This document shows, piece after piece, positions 42,969 through 53,306 of a stretch of DNA of 64,000 nt. The notes under the pieces are model-generated. The model ran no database searches. It saw only the letters and a program-made list of their open reading frames with translations, and was not told the DNA's origin. Numbering within the stretch: the stretch's first letter is position 1; each line of letters starts with the position of its first letter. Source of the DNA: Symsagittifera roscoffensis (taxonomy: Eukaryota; Xenacoelomorpha; Acoela; Convolutidae). The stretch lies in contig NC_087066.1 in assembly GCF_963678635.1 (NCBI RefSeq), positions 20,059,996-20,123,995 of the forward strand, read 5' to 3'. The translations under genes and the position numbers were made by a program.

Positions 42969-45035
42969 AATCAAGTTTGTCTGGATTATCAAACCACTCA
43001 TAGGAAAAGAATTTTTTCGTTTCGCTAGCTTTACAGGCTTTGAGAAAAGAGTCCAGAGTTGCTGCTCCACCCAGAAATTTCATTATGTCAAGAAGTTGTA
43101 CATCTCCAAACTTGAAAGTTATAAAATCATTTGCTTTTTTGATGACACTGAGGTTTCTTGTTCTTGATCGTAAATCAAATAAGGGATTAGATAGGACTTG
43201 ATCAATTTTAAATCATATCTACTGCTGTTAAATCCAAAAACAGGTAAATTATTTAGATATCTCTCCAGATGTTGTTTGAAACCAATGAGTCGATTTTTGT
43301 AAATTCTCAAAAATTGTGCTCACATATCTGCTTCTTCCGAATCTTCAATGCATTCATCTTTGTACTCGAATTGGTTACTTAAATAATTTTTACCTCGTTC
43401 GTTTTGCTGATCAAAGATCGTTTTCAATCTTTCCTTGACAGCTAATTCAACATTTTGGAATTTTGTTCTCATCTCCAGCCTAATTTTCTCAGCCAACAGC
43501 TCGAGGTTACCTACAAAGTCATTTCTCAAGTCCTGTGGATCCATGTTGTACAAAAAGATGGGTTCATCAATCAGATTTGATGATAGAGAGACTGAAATTG
43601 GAACATGTTTTCCAATCCAGGTTGTAGCTTGTGTTTCTATTATTTCTTCTATAGGAACACAAATTGACTCAAAATCGAAAATTGCTAGGTTAATTAAAAA
43701 AAATTGTTATCTTCAGAAACTGGAATATTAATTTTTCTAGTTTTTCAAACAAGGTTTCTCAAAGCTTATACACGTTCTTTGGGTAAATATGTCGAACTCG
43801 ATCTCTACAAATCATAAGATGTCTGTTTAGGTTGTTTGATTTGTTGAAGAAACAGTCACAGCTGGGACATCAAAAGTACTTGAAGAAAGAATCAATATCG
43901 TTTGTTTGAATGATATGATTGTTATATCTCAGTAATTTGACTGTTTTATCAAATCTTCCAATACTTCGTCGAGCTAGTTCTTCTACATATTCACCTTCTT
44001 GGATATCGAATTAGTATATAAAGATTTTTTTTGTACAATTTCCTGAATTTTCCTGAATAACAGGTAAATCTTCTACTGAAACTCCCCGAAAAGTTTTGGG
44101 ATCTTAAACAGACTTTTTTATGATTTCTGTAAATTATCTAGAAGTGTGAGAGTCGAGATCATTGTGTTCGTTCATGTACATTGCCAATGCGCGGAAAAGA
44201 CACAAATGAACTTTGCATGGTTCCTTGTTTTTGTTAGATAAAAGACAGTTCATTTGCGTATATCGTAGTAAAGGTTCGGGTAAGACAGAATCTGGACATC
44301 CCATTGGGATGTTTGTCAGCAAAGCAGCAAAAATTGTCACATTTGTGATCAATTTGAGTTTCCATTTTGTGTTCTGACGTTCGTTCTTGGGTACGTTGCT
44401 TCAAAATATCAAATTTTTTCCACTTTTCCTTGAATTGTTATCAAATTTGCTTTAGTACATAGCAAATCGGATTTTTCAAGCAAAGAATTGTTTTTATGGA
44501 GATACAAATATCGGTATTCACCAGTTTCACTAATTCGAAGAACAAAACCCAGAGCAATGTTGATTTCAACGGCAGACTCCAGCTTGTTGAAGACTTCATC
44601 AAACTTCTCATTGATTATTTTAGTAGCTAACTTGGACATTTGGAAGTTAAATGCCTTATGTCTACCATTTTCCATCTCCTTATCCAGCAGAAAATATTTA
44701 CAAGCACTAATTTTCTCCTTCAGTTTTTAACCATCTTCCCCTTCTTCCTCTACAATCTTGCTCAAGCCCGCTATAGTATCACTGGGTTTCCGTTGTTTTG
44801 CTCCATGTTCCTTTCTCCGATGTTGTTGGATAGAGGAGTATCTTGGGAAATCTTGTTCGCAAGAAGGAAAAATTGTCGACTGCTTCAAAGTTGAAGGTGC
44901 ATGTTTCTTTGCCTTAGAATAGTTCATTTCTTGTTGATTGTAAGTGGAATATTCACAATCAGGACAAGAAATAACTCCTTTAGCACATCTTTTTTGATGT
45001 CGAACTGCATTCTGGCGAAAAAACACAGTCTCCAC
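42969..45035 (-). pseudogene. Partial second copy of pPolB (N-terminal half)
   Basis: It duplicates ~38803-40852 at high identity: the Cys/His N-terminus at 45035-44727, the MGCPDSVLPEPL region near 44300 and the exonuclease FNSSRYDLKLIK near 43230. It stops abruptly inside the exonuclease-adjacent region at 42969, where the end of block 1 is fused to it. There are several frameshifts and no polymerase motifs. It is the result of a ~4.2 kb tandem duplication covering half of the polymerase plus block 1. Confidence 0.88.
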
Positions 45036-45301
45036 ACTTTACATCCTCGTTTTGGTTAAGTACAGGCATTATCTAAAAAAACTTGCGACTTCAGAAATGT
45101 TCCAAAATTAAAAGTTTAAAGTACCAATTGAAAAAAAATACTTACTTTTTTCTTTTCGCGAAGTAACGAATTGTAATGTTTGAAGTGAAAATCAACTAAT
45201 TGTCTCTGATTGGCAAACAAAATGAATGATTTAACCCAATAAATTAAGTATTTTATACTAACAATGACATGATCGCCTATGCAATTATCCTTTTATGGTA
45301 A

Positions 45302-45376
45302 TGACGTTATGAAAAGAATTGACGTCACGAACCACACAATTTTTCTTTTATCGTAATGACGTCATCGCTTACGTCA
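45302..45376. promoter_or_regulatory. CRE/ATF site cluster, block 2
   Basis: TGACGTTA (45302, one base off), TGACGTCA (45320 and 45357) and TTACGTCA (45369), in the same order and spacing as block 1 apart from a short deletion after the first. Confidence 0.72.
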
Positions 45377-45477
45377 TTTCTTCGAAATTTCTAGAATTTT
45401 CCAGAAAAATTTTCAACCAATCAGAACTAAACAGTTTCTAGACACAACTTTGAAACAAAACTAGTCATTTTTAGAAA

Positions 45478-45762
45478 ATGTCAATTAAAAAACATTTGAG
45501 TTTCTTCATGTTACTTTTCAGGAAAAAAAAACAAAATATTCCGTGTGATTTCCTTATTGATGAAATAGATGTAGATTCTTTCTTTTTTCACAATTTTTTG
45601 GTTGTTTATGTTGTCCAAATTAGAGTTTTCCCAATAAGTAAAGGGCTTTTTAGGGAAACTTACTCAATCAAAGAGTTTGCTTTTGATCCACATATTGCGT
45701 ATCAAAGCTATAAGCTTACTGCTGAGTTATACCTGACTAGAAAAGAAATTTTACTATTTTAG
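45478..45762 (+). CDS. Accessory ORF A, block 2 (94 aa)
   Basis: The best-preserved copy, with a true ATG at 45478 (MSIKKHLSFFMLLFRKKKQ). Basic N-terminus, then a mixed hydrophobic/acidic domain ending LTRKEILLF before TAG. The stop context TTT-TAG-A is followed by an open +1 phase. Unrecognised. Confidence 0.55.
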   Translation: MSIKKHLSFFMLLFRKKKQNIPCDFLIDEIDVDSFFFHNFLVVYVVQIRVFPISKGLFRETYSIKEFAFDPHIAYQSYKLTAELYLTRKEILLF

Positions 45763-46060
45763 AAAATTTGAAGGTAATGAAAAATCGTCCGACAAAATTT
45801 CAAAGAATCTTTTAATTTATTACCCAACTTCCAAATTTGTCAAAACTCCCCAGCAAAGTTCTTTATTCCTCCATTTCTTTAAAGAATTTCAAAGTTCAGA
45901 ATCTTGCATGATCAGGTTCAGAATCAGATTTCCAGAGATTTGCTTTGAAAAACTCATCAACTTTGAGTTATCCTCTCAAATCTACATCAAAATAAAAGAA
46001 CTTGACTATCTATTCAAAATCAGCAATTTCTCATCAACTAAATACAAAAAACTTAATTAA
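45761..46060 (+). CDS. Accessory frame A2, block 2
   Basis: Open from the AGA overlapping the ORF A stop to TAA 46058, about 99 codons (IYYPTSKFVKTPQQSS, RIRFPEICFEKLINF). Same length and order as block 1. It has no early ATG, so expression from ORF A by +1 shifting or by splicing is likely if it is used at all. Confidence 0.5.
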   Translation, partial: RKFEGNEKSSDKISKNLLIYYPTSKFVKTPQQSSLFLHFFKEFQSSESCMIRFRIRFPEICFEKLINFELSSQIYIKIKELDYLFKISNFSSTKYKKLN

Positions 46061-46064
46061 CTAG

Positions 46065-46205
46065 ATGAGAAGACTTGCAGAGATGCTCTTTTTATTAATT
46101 TTTTCCCTATCGTTACTTATATCGGCATTATTTCTTATTTTTACAGCAAACAAAATTATTTTTTTTGCGATTGCTCTTGTGTCATTTTTTAATTTGGAAG
46201 ATTAA
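46065..46205 (+). CDS. Accessory ORF B, block 2: 46-aa two-segment membrane peptide
   Basis: ATG 46065. Two hydrophobic segments (LFLLIFSLSLLISALFLIF and IIFFAIALVSFF) are joined by TANK, with an acidic NLED end. The T run before GCG is one longer than in block 1, which puts the second half in this phase. Confidence 0.5.
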   Translation: MRRLAEMLFLLIFSLSLLISALFLIFTANKIIFFAIALVSFFNLED

Positions 46206-46227
46206 AGTCCTTAAAAGGTAATCTTTT

Positions 46228-46410
46228 GTCTGATTGGATACGACAACTAGAACAAAAATGAACATTTTTGTGATTGGAAACGACAATGATAAAAAAGTAC
46301 CCAAAACGGAGCTTTGTTTCCGATTTGGCATGCTTTTTCTTTAAGATATCCATAAAAGGAAAATGAAAACCGATTGGACACGACTACAATCCAAATCTGA
46401 TTGGTTAAAT
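46228..46410 (+). promoter_or_regulatory. GATTGGAYACGAC array, block 2
   Basis: GATTGGATACGAC, GATTGGAAACGAC, GATTTGGCATGCT, GATTGGACACGAC and GATTGGTTAAATC, in the same order as block 1. Confidence 0.6.
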
Positions 46411-46702
46411 CCACAGATTCGAGTTGAAGGTACTCCTCTCTCTTAAGCAAAAATCTTTTTTTTTCCATCTTAACTACCGTCAACTACCTGCTCTCTCAGC
46501 TCTAAATACTTCAACTTCAATTTAACTTCCGTCAACTAACTCCCTCTCAACTGCAAATTCTGTTTTTACTCTGAATATTTTACTTATTCAGCTTCCCATG
46601 CAACTTATTGCTCAAAATGATCTTATGTTCTCGGTAGAATTTTCGGCTGATTTAGTACAAGTCCAAGGGTGAGAAACAGTTGGTGGATTTTTTCTGGCAC
46701 GA

Positions 46703-47185
46703 ATGGACATCCAAATGCAAGTCTGGCACATGGTGGAGGTGACGCGCAGGGATTTCAACGAACACCATATAACGCAAGTACCCATGACAGATAACCAACT
46801 TGGAGAAATGCAATTGCTGAGCATGTGGGAATGAACTACCCGGAAACTCCTGACTCTCGACGATTTCGACGATTTCCTCTTTTCTTGGGAAGAGGGATCT
46901 ATGGACAACCCAATTACCATCGAGGAGGATGAGGGGTTCTCTGAGCCAAGGACTCCAGTCCACGAACCACCCAAACAGCCATCGGTGATGAAAGTAAGAC
47001 CAGCTTTGCGCTCCATTGAGAACTTGCAAAATTTTGAGAAGTCAGTTGCTCGACAGCTCTCTTATTTGTAAAGAATATGGTTGTTGTCTTGTGTTTTGTA
47101 ATTTAGTTTCTTTGCGTTTAGTAATTTTATTTTACAGACACAGGAAAAAAGAGATAAAGTACGAGATCATAGAAAAATTGGTTAA
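46703..47185 (+). CDS. Accessory ORF C, block 2 (broken by an internal stop)
   Basis: ATG 46703, acidic region ~46800-46975, donor AAA/GTAAGA at 46994, acceptor TTTTACAG at 47137, final exon with a Lys/Arg-rich end and TAA 47183. The first exon length (291) is in phase with the last exon, but a TGA after GEMQLLSMWE interrupts it. Confidence 0.45.
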
Positions 47186-47466
47186 AAATTGCAAAGTTAA
47201 AGTTTTTTTTTAAAGTTTAATGAGGAACTTTGTCAAAAATTGAAAATTTTCGGCTTTCTGAATTGTTTCAAAATTAATAGTTTAAAGCACCAATTGAATA
47301 AAAATACTTACTTTTTTTTTCGCGAAGTAACGAATTTTAATGTTTGAAGTAAAAATCAACTAATTGTTTCTGATTGGCAAACAAAATGAATGATTTAACC
47401 CAATAAATTAAGTGAATTTATACTAACAATGACATCATCGCCTATGCAATTATCCTTTTATGGTAA

Positions 47467-47546
47467 TGACGTCATTCTTTGAGTAGAAATGACGTCACCA
47501 CCCACGCAATTTTCCTTTTCTGGTAATGACGTCATCGTTTACGTCA
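47467..47546. promoter_or_regulatory. CRE/ATF site cluster, block 3
   Basis: TGACGTCA at 47467, 47490 and 47527 and TTACGTCA at 47539; a TGACATCA variant lies at ~47433. No polymerase copy is present to the left of this block. Confidence 0.72.
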
Positions 47547-47645
47547 TTCCTTCGAGTTTCTAGAATTTTCCAGAAAAATTTTCAACCAATCAAAATTAAA
47601 CAGTTTCTAGACACAATTTGGATCAAAAATTGTCATTTTTGAAAA

Positions 47646-48210
47646 ATGTCAATTAAAAACACATGAATTTCGTCAAGTTACTCTGCAGGAAAAAAAAGTA
47701 TTCCGTTTGAATTCCCTTTTGATGAAATAGATGTAGATTCGTTCTTTTTTCACAATTTTTTGTTTGTTTATGTTTTCCAAAATAGAGTTTTCCGAATAAG
47801 AAAAGGGCTTTTTAGGGAAACTTACTCAAAAAGAGTTTGCTTTTGATCCACATATTGCGTATCAAAGCTTTAAACTTACTGCTGAGTTACACCTGCCTAG
47901 AAAAGAAGTTTTATTATTTTAGAAAATTTGAAGGTAAGGAAAAAGTCGTACGACAATGTTTCAAAGACTCTTTTTATTCCCTAACCAACTTCCAAATTTG
48001 TCAAAACTCCCAAGCAAAAATCTTTATTCCTCCATTTCTTTGAAGAATTTCAAAATTCAGAATCTTGCATGATCAGGTTCGGAATCAGATTTCCAGATAT
48101 TTGCTTTGAAAAATTCATCAACTTTGAGTTATCCTCTCAAATCTACATCAAAAAAAAAGAACTTGACTATCTAGTCAAAAATCAGCAATTTCTCATCGAT
48201 TATATCAAAA
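47646..48210 (+). pseudogene. Accessory ORF A/A2, block 3 (frameshifted)
   Basis: The ATG-proximal frame stops within seven codons. The main frame (IPFEFPFDEIDVDSFFF) is interrupted by a two-base loss near 47830. The conserved end LPRKEVLLF-TAG-A and the A2 phase are retained. Confidence 0.55.
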
Positions 48211-48244
48211 AAACTCAATTAACTAGATGAGATGACTTGCAGAG

Positions 48245-48388
48245 ATGCTACTTTTATTAATTTTGTTCCTTTTGTTACTTAAATCGACAGTTTTTCTTAT
48301 TTTTACAGCAAACAACTTTGGTCAATTATTTTTTTTTGCGATTGCTCTTGTGTCTAATTTTAATTATTTGGAAGATTTAAGTCCTTAA
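48245..48388 (+). CDS. Accessory ORF B, block 3: 47-aa hydrophobic peptide
   Basis: The first ATG of blocks 1-2 is followed by a stop here, but the second ATG (48245) keeps the frame: MLLLLILFLLLLKSTVFLIF, TANN, then FFFAIALVSNFNYLED. It has the long T run like block 2. Confidence 0.45.
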   Translation: MLLLLILFLLLLKSTVFLIFTANNFGQLFFFAIALVSNFNYLEDLSP

Positions 48389-48407
48389 AAGGTAATCTTT
48401 TGTCTGA

Positions 48408-48600
48408 TTGGATACGACATTTAGAACAAAAATAAACAATTTTATGATTGGAAACGACAATGAGTAAAAGTACCCAAAATGGAGCTTTGCTTCAGATTGG
48501 ACATGATTTTTGATAAGATATCCATAAAAGGAAAATGAAAACCGATTGGACACGACAACAATCCAAATAAACAAAATCCATTGTGATTGGTTAAACCCAC
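48408..48600 (+). promoter_or_regulatory. GATTGGAYACGAC array, block 3
   Basis: Five sites: GATTGGATACGAC, GATTGGAAACGAC, GATTGGACATGAT, GATTGGACACGAC and GATTGGTTAAACC. This is the least diverged array. Confidence 0.65.
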
Positions 48601-48887
48601 AGATTCGTGTTGAAGGTACCCCTCTCTCTTAAGCAAAAATCATTTTTTTTCAACTTAACTACCGTCAACTACCTCCTCTCTCAGCTCTAAATACCTCAAT
48701 TTCAATTTAACTTTCGTCAACTAACTCCCTCTCAACTGTAAATTTAGTTTTTACTCTGAATATTTTACTTATTCAGCTTCCCTCGCAACTTATTGCTCAA
48801 AATGATCTTATGTTCTCGGTAGAATTTTTGGCTGATTTAGTACAAGTCCAAGGGTGAGAAACAGTTGGTGGAGTTTTTCTGGCACGA

Positions 48888-49199
48888 ATGGACATCCAAA
48901 TGCAAGTCTGGCACATGGTGGAGGTGACGCGCAGGGATTTCAACGAACACCATATAACGCAACTACCCATGACAGATAACCAACCCAGACAGCCATCGGT
49001 GATGGAGGTAAGACCAGCTTTGCGCTCCATTGAGAACTTGCAAAATTTTGAGAAGTCAGTTGCTCGACAGCTCTCTTATTTGTAAAGAATATGGTTGTTG
49101 TCTTGTGTTTTGTAATTTAGTTTCTTTGCATTTAGTAATTTTATTTTACAGAGACAGGAAAAAAGATATAAAGTACGAGATCATAGAAAAATTGGTTAA
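48888..49199 (+). CDS. Accessory ORF C, block 3: intact spliced 55-aa protein
   Basis: Exon 1 is 48888-49007 (exactly 40 codons, MDIQMQVWHMVEVTRRDF..., RQPSVME). Intron 49008-49151 starts GTAAGA and ends TTTTATTTTACAG. Exon 2 is 49152-49199 (15 codons, Arg/Lys-rich, RDHR-like, then TAA). The frame is continuous through the splice. The ~190 bp acidic segment of blocks 1-2 is absent. A charged, helical-looking C-terminus might bind nucleic acid; the function is unknown. Confidence 0.55.
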
Positions 49200-49480
49200 A
49201 AATTGCAAAGTTAAAGTTTTTTTTTAAAGTTTAATGAGGAACTTTGTCAAAAATTGAAAATTTTGGGACTTCTGATTTGTTTCAAAATTAATAGTTTAAA
49301 GCACCAATTGAATAAAAATACTTGCTTTTTTTTTCGCGAAGTAACGAATTTTAATGTTTGAAGTAAAAATCAACTAATTGTTTCTGATTGGCAAACAAAA
49401 TGAATGATTTAACCCAATAAATTAAGTGAATTTATACTAACAATGACATCATCGCCTATGCAATTATCCTTTTATGGTAA

Positions 49481-49560
49481 TGACGTCATTCTTTGAGTAG
49501 AAATGACGTCACCACCCACGCAATTTTCCTTTTCTGGTAATGACGTCATCGTTTACGTCA
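49481..49560. promoter_or_regulatory. CRE/ATF site cluster, block 4
   Basis: Same four sites and spacing as block 3, offset by ~2014 bp. Confidence 0.72.
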
Positions 49561-49659
49561 TTCCTTCGAGTTTCTAGAATTTTCCAGAAAAATTTTCAAC
49601 CAATCAAAATTAAACAGTTTCTAGACACAATTTGGATCAAAAATTGTCATTTTTGAAAA

Positions 49660-50225
49660 ATGTCAATTAAAAACACATGAATTTCGTCAAGTTACTCTGC
49701 AGGAAAAAAAAAGTATTCCGTTTGAATTCCCTTTTGATGAAATAGATGTAGATTCGTTCTTTTTTCACAATTTTTTGTTTGTTTATGTTTTCCAAAATAG
49801 AGTTTTCCGAATAAGTAAAGGGCTTTTTAGGGAAACTTACTCAAAAAGAGTTTGCTTTTGATCCACATATTGCGTATCAAAGCTTTAAACTTACTGCTGA
49901 GTTACACCTGCCTAGAAAAGAAGTTTTATTATTTTAGAAAATTTGAAGGTAATGAAAAAGTCGTACGACAATGTTTCAAAGACTCTTTTTATTCCCTAAC
50001 CAACTTCCAAATTTGTCAAAACTCCCAAGCAAAAATCTTTATTCCTCCATTTCTTTTAAGAATTTCAAAATTCAGAATCTTGCATGATCAGGTTCGGAAT
50101 CAGATTTCCAGATATTTGCTTTGAAAAATTCATCAACTTTGAGTTATCCTCTCAAATCTACATCAAAAAAAAAGAACTTGACTATCTAGTCAAAAATCAG
50201 CAATTTCTCACCGATTATAACAAAA
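49660..50225 (+). pseudogene. Accessory ORF A/A2, block 4 (frameshifted)
   Basis: Carries the same inactivating changes as block 3, so block 4 and block 3 are recent duplicates of each other. LPRKEVLLF-TAG-A is retained. Confidence 0.55.
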
Positions 50226-50259
50226 AAACTCAATTAACTAGATGAGATGACTTGCAGAG

Positions 50260-50394
50260 ATGCTACTTTTAATATTTTTGTTCCTTTTGTTACTTAAATC
50301 GACAGTTTTTCTTATTTTTACAGCAAACAACTTTGGTCAATTATTTTTTTTGCGATTGCTCTTGTGTCTAATTTTAATTATTTGGAAGATCTAA
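50260..50394 (+). CDS. Accessory ORF B, block 4: 44-aa hydrophobic peptide
   Basis: MLLLIFLFLLLKSTVFLIF, TANN, then LRLLLCLILIIWKI: the short T run gives the block 1-type second half. Confidence 0.45.
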   Translation: MLLLIFLFLLLLKSTVFLIFTANNFGQLFFLRLLLCLILIIWKI

Positions 50395-50421
50395 GTCCTT
50401 AAAAGGTAATCTTTTGTCTGA

Positions 50422-50612
50422 TTGGATACGACATTTAGAACAAAAATAAACATTTTTATGATTGGAAACGACAATGAGTAAAAGTACCCAAAATGGAGCT
50501 TTGCTTCAGATTGGACATGATTTTTGATAAGATATCCATAAAAGGAAAATGAAAACCGATTGGACACGACAACAATCCAAATAAACAAAATCCATTGTGA
50601 TTGGTTAAACCC
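50422..50612 (+). promoter_or_regulatory. GATTGGAYACGAC array, block 4
   Basis: Five sites as in block 3, almost unchanged. Confidence 0.65.
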
Positions 50613-50901
50613 ACAGATTAGTGTTGAAGGTACCCCTCTCTCTTAAGCAAAAATCATTTTTTTTCAACTTAAATACCGTCAACTACCTCCTCTCTCAGCT
50701 CTAAATACCTCAATTTCAATTTAACTTTCGTCAACTAACTCCCTCTCAACTGTAAATTTTGTTTTTACTCTGAATATTTTACTTATTCAGCTTCCCTCGC
50801 AACTTATTGCTCAAAATGATCTTATGTTCTCGGTAGAATTTTTGGCTGATTTAGTACAAGTCCAAAGGTGAGAAACAGTTGGTGGAGTTTTTCTGGCACG
50901 A

Positions 50902-51177
50902 ATGGACATCCAAATGCAAGTCTGGCACATGGTGGAGGTGACGCGCAGGGATTTCAACGAACACCATATAACGCAAGTACCCATGACAGATAACCAACCC
51001 AGACAGCCATCGGTGATGGAGGTAAGACCAGCTTTGCGCTCCATAGAGAACTTGCAAAATTTTGAGAACTGGTTGTTTTCTTGTGTTTTTTAATTTAGTT
51101 TCTTTGCAACTAGTAATTTTATTTCAAAGAGACAGAAAAACAGAGATAAAGTACGAGATCATAGAAAAATTGGTTAA
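50902..51177 (+). CDS. Accessory ORF C, block 4: intact spliced 55-aa protein
   Basis: Exon 1 is 50902-51021 (40 codons), donor GAG/GTAAGA, acceptor TATTTCAAAG at 51129, and exon 2 is 51130-51177 ending TAA. It differs from block 3 by few residues, and the frame and both splice sites are kept. Confidence 0.55.
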
Positions 51178-52380
51178 AAAATTGCAAAGGTAAAGTTTTT
51201 TTCAAAAGTTTGTTGAGAAACTTTGTTAAAATTGAAACTAATTATGCAATTGGTAAAAAATTTTACAAAGTTTTGTTGTACGATGGCAAAAAAAATATAA
51301 CCAATTTTAACATCTTGTAAAATATTTCACATGATAAAAAAGTCATCACAATTTTTTGCAAACATGTTAAAAATAACATTAATTTTTGCAGCCTGCAAAA
51401 GTTTTCATAATGTTTCAGCCACACTTTTCAAAAAAATTAAATAGAATCTTGCAAATTAATAAAAACTTCATTGAATATTTTTGCATTTTAAAAAAAAATT
51501 TTAACAAGATTTTCTTGCTCTGCTGAAAATTAAAAATTATGAATTACTTTTTTTTAAATTTGATCACTAGAAAATTCTTTTTTTTTGCAAGAATCTTGAT
51601 CAAAAACATCTGAAAAACAATCTATTAAAAAGAATCTCGCAAATTAAGAAAAACTTCATTGAATATTTTTGCATTTTAAAAAAAATTGTAACAAAATTTT
51701 TTTGCTCTGCTGAAAATTAAAACTTATGAATTACTTTGTTTTAATTTTGATCATTAAAAAATTCTTTTTTTTTGCATGAATCTTGATCATAAATATCAGA
51801 AAAACAATCTATTAGGATAAGAAATAGTACTCAAGGTCATCAATAATGAAAAATTTTCAGCAAGTTTTTTACAAGTTTTTCTACAACAAACTTTTGCGTT
51901 TTTCGCATATGCATGAGGAAAAAAAATTAGATTTTTGCCTTTGTTTTCTGAAAAACCACGAACAAATTTCATGAAAATTTTTGTAAACTTGTTATAAAAA
52001 TCAAACAATATTTGCATCTAGTAGGAAAGTTTTATTAAAATTTTGCAAACTTGTTGAAAAAATCAAATCAAAATATGCATCTTGCGAAAAAACTTCGAGT
52101 TAATTTTTGCACACGTGTTGAAAAATACAAATTTGTTCTTTGAAAAATTTTTGATTTTAAATAAAATCAAATTTGATAAGATTTTTATAAACAAATATTC
52201 AATTATTAAGAGAAAAATCGACACGCTCACTATTCACAGTACCATAACCATTAATTAAACAATCAACAACTTTCAACAAATCAGACTCATTCGTTCAGTT
52301 TTAATCTTTTCGAATCCTTCGCAAAAAAGCTGATCCAAGAGTCTGAGTGGACGCAAGCTTCTAAGCAGAAGTGAAATAAA
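51178..52380. repeat. AT-rich non-coding stretch with internal tandem repeats
   Basis: Two ~187 bp copies (51443-51631, 51632-51818) share CAAATTAA.AAAAACTTC and TCTGCTGAAAATTAAAA. Three shorter copies of a TTTTTG.AAACTTGTT.AAAAAATC unit occur between 51975 and 52130. No gene seen. Confidence 0.65.
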
Positions 52381-52383
52381 GTA

Positions 52384-52709
52384 TTATGACTTTTTTTTTC
52401 GCAGCAGGCGTTTCTTTGCAACACTGGGTGATTTTTCCGGTATTCTACACTTCAAGTTGTGTTCGACTGCATGATTCGTTTGCTTAAAAACTTCACCTGT
52501 TGATGAAATAATTTTGCAATAAAATCTGTATTTGTATAAATTATATAAACAGTCAACAATTTGGTAAGCGAAATGATATTTATCTAACCTTTGCAAAATT
52601 TGATTGAGCGATGATGCGATTAATACCAGGTGAAATTTGTAATTTTCCACGGGCAGAATGATGAATGGTTACATAAACAGTAATCTTGGGAGACAATGAA
52701 TTTTTCATA
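52384..52709 (-). CDS. Unrecognised small basic ORF(s)
   Basis: Two minus-strand phases: 52709-52585 (MKNSLSPKITVYVTIHHSA...NFAKVR, ending at a possible donor AAG/GTTAGA) and a frame to 52384 ending in a very basic RRIP..KKRLLRKKKS-like tail. A short intron with acceptor AAATACAG could join them, but the phases do not clearly match. It may be a Polinton gene, since basic tails are common in its core proteins. Low confidence. Confidence 0.35.
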
Positions 52710-53078
52710 AAAGTTTTCTGAGACAGAGATAAAAAGAGATTTTGCATTGTAGTCCGAATAAAAAGAGGGATATGCTTGACACATAGCAGATGCCATCGCC
52801 GATTACCTTTTGAAAAAAAATTTTGTCTACATTGAATTGCTTATATTATAGTTCCATCACCTACGCAATGTCCATATTTGGATCATCACTTATTCATTTT
52901 TTTAAATAAGGTAATAATACCTCATTTGGAATGTACAGTGAGTCATCTACAATTCCTAAATTCTATAAATATACAGATATCCTTATTTTGAAATATCTAT
53001 TACTGATTAGTTGGCGCTGAGCGTCAAATCAAAAATGTGTTCACAAAAAGATATCCATCCTAACTATTTTGAATATGT

Positions 53079-53306
53079 TAACAACCAAAAAAGAATTGGG
53101 AGATTATCTTGATCCCAAAAACCCTACAACGAAAAAATTTACTTTGTACCTCGCTTCCAATTGCTATAATAAAACGAATCGGGGCAAATCGAAAAACCCA
53201 GCCAGTCTATCTGGGCGAAAAAGAAGGAGAAAGGATATCAGCAATACGGAATACTGTTATTCACGATGCTGAAAACCTTGGACTCGTTCCTGTATTGGAA
53301 CCCTAA
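53079..53306 (+). pseudogene. Unrecognised broken coding fragment
   Basis: Two overlapping + phases: MLTTKKELGDYLDPKN (ATG 53075-53080), continued in the next phase by IAIIKRIGANRKTQP and GERISAIRNTVIHDAENLG. Composition is coding-like and GC is higher than the flanks. A further fragment (MEQKLAYCHAVYDVAT) follows to ~53370. It could be remains of the missing integrase or ATPase or of another Polinton gene; no motif proves this. Confidence 0.35.

Noticed and set aside
42435-47029. Long minus-strand ORFs opposite ORF C (up to 136 aa, Trp/Ser-rich)
   Set aside because: They mirror the plus-strand spliced gene, which has proper splice sites and a conserved frame; the antisense frames change length between blocks.
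40870-51180. CRISPR array or iteron-only interpretation of the repeated region
   Set aside because: Repeat units are ~2 kb and gene-bearing, not short repeats with unique spacers.
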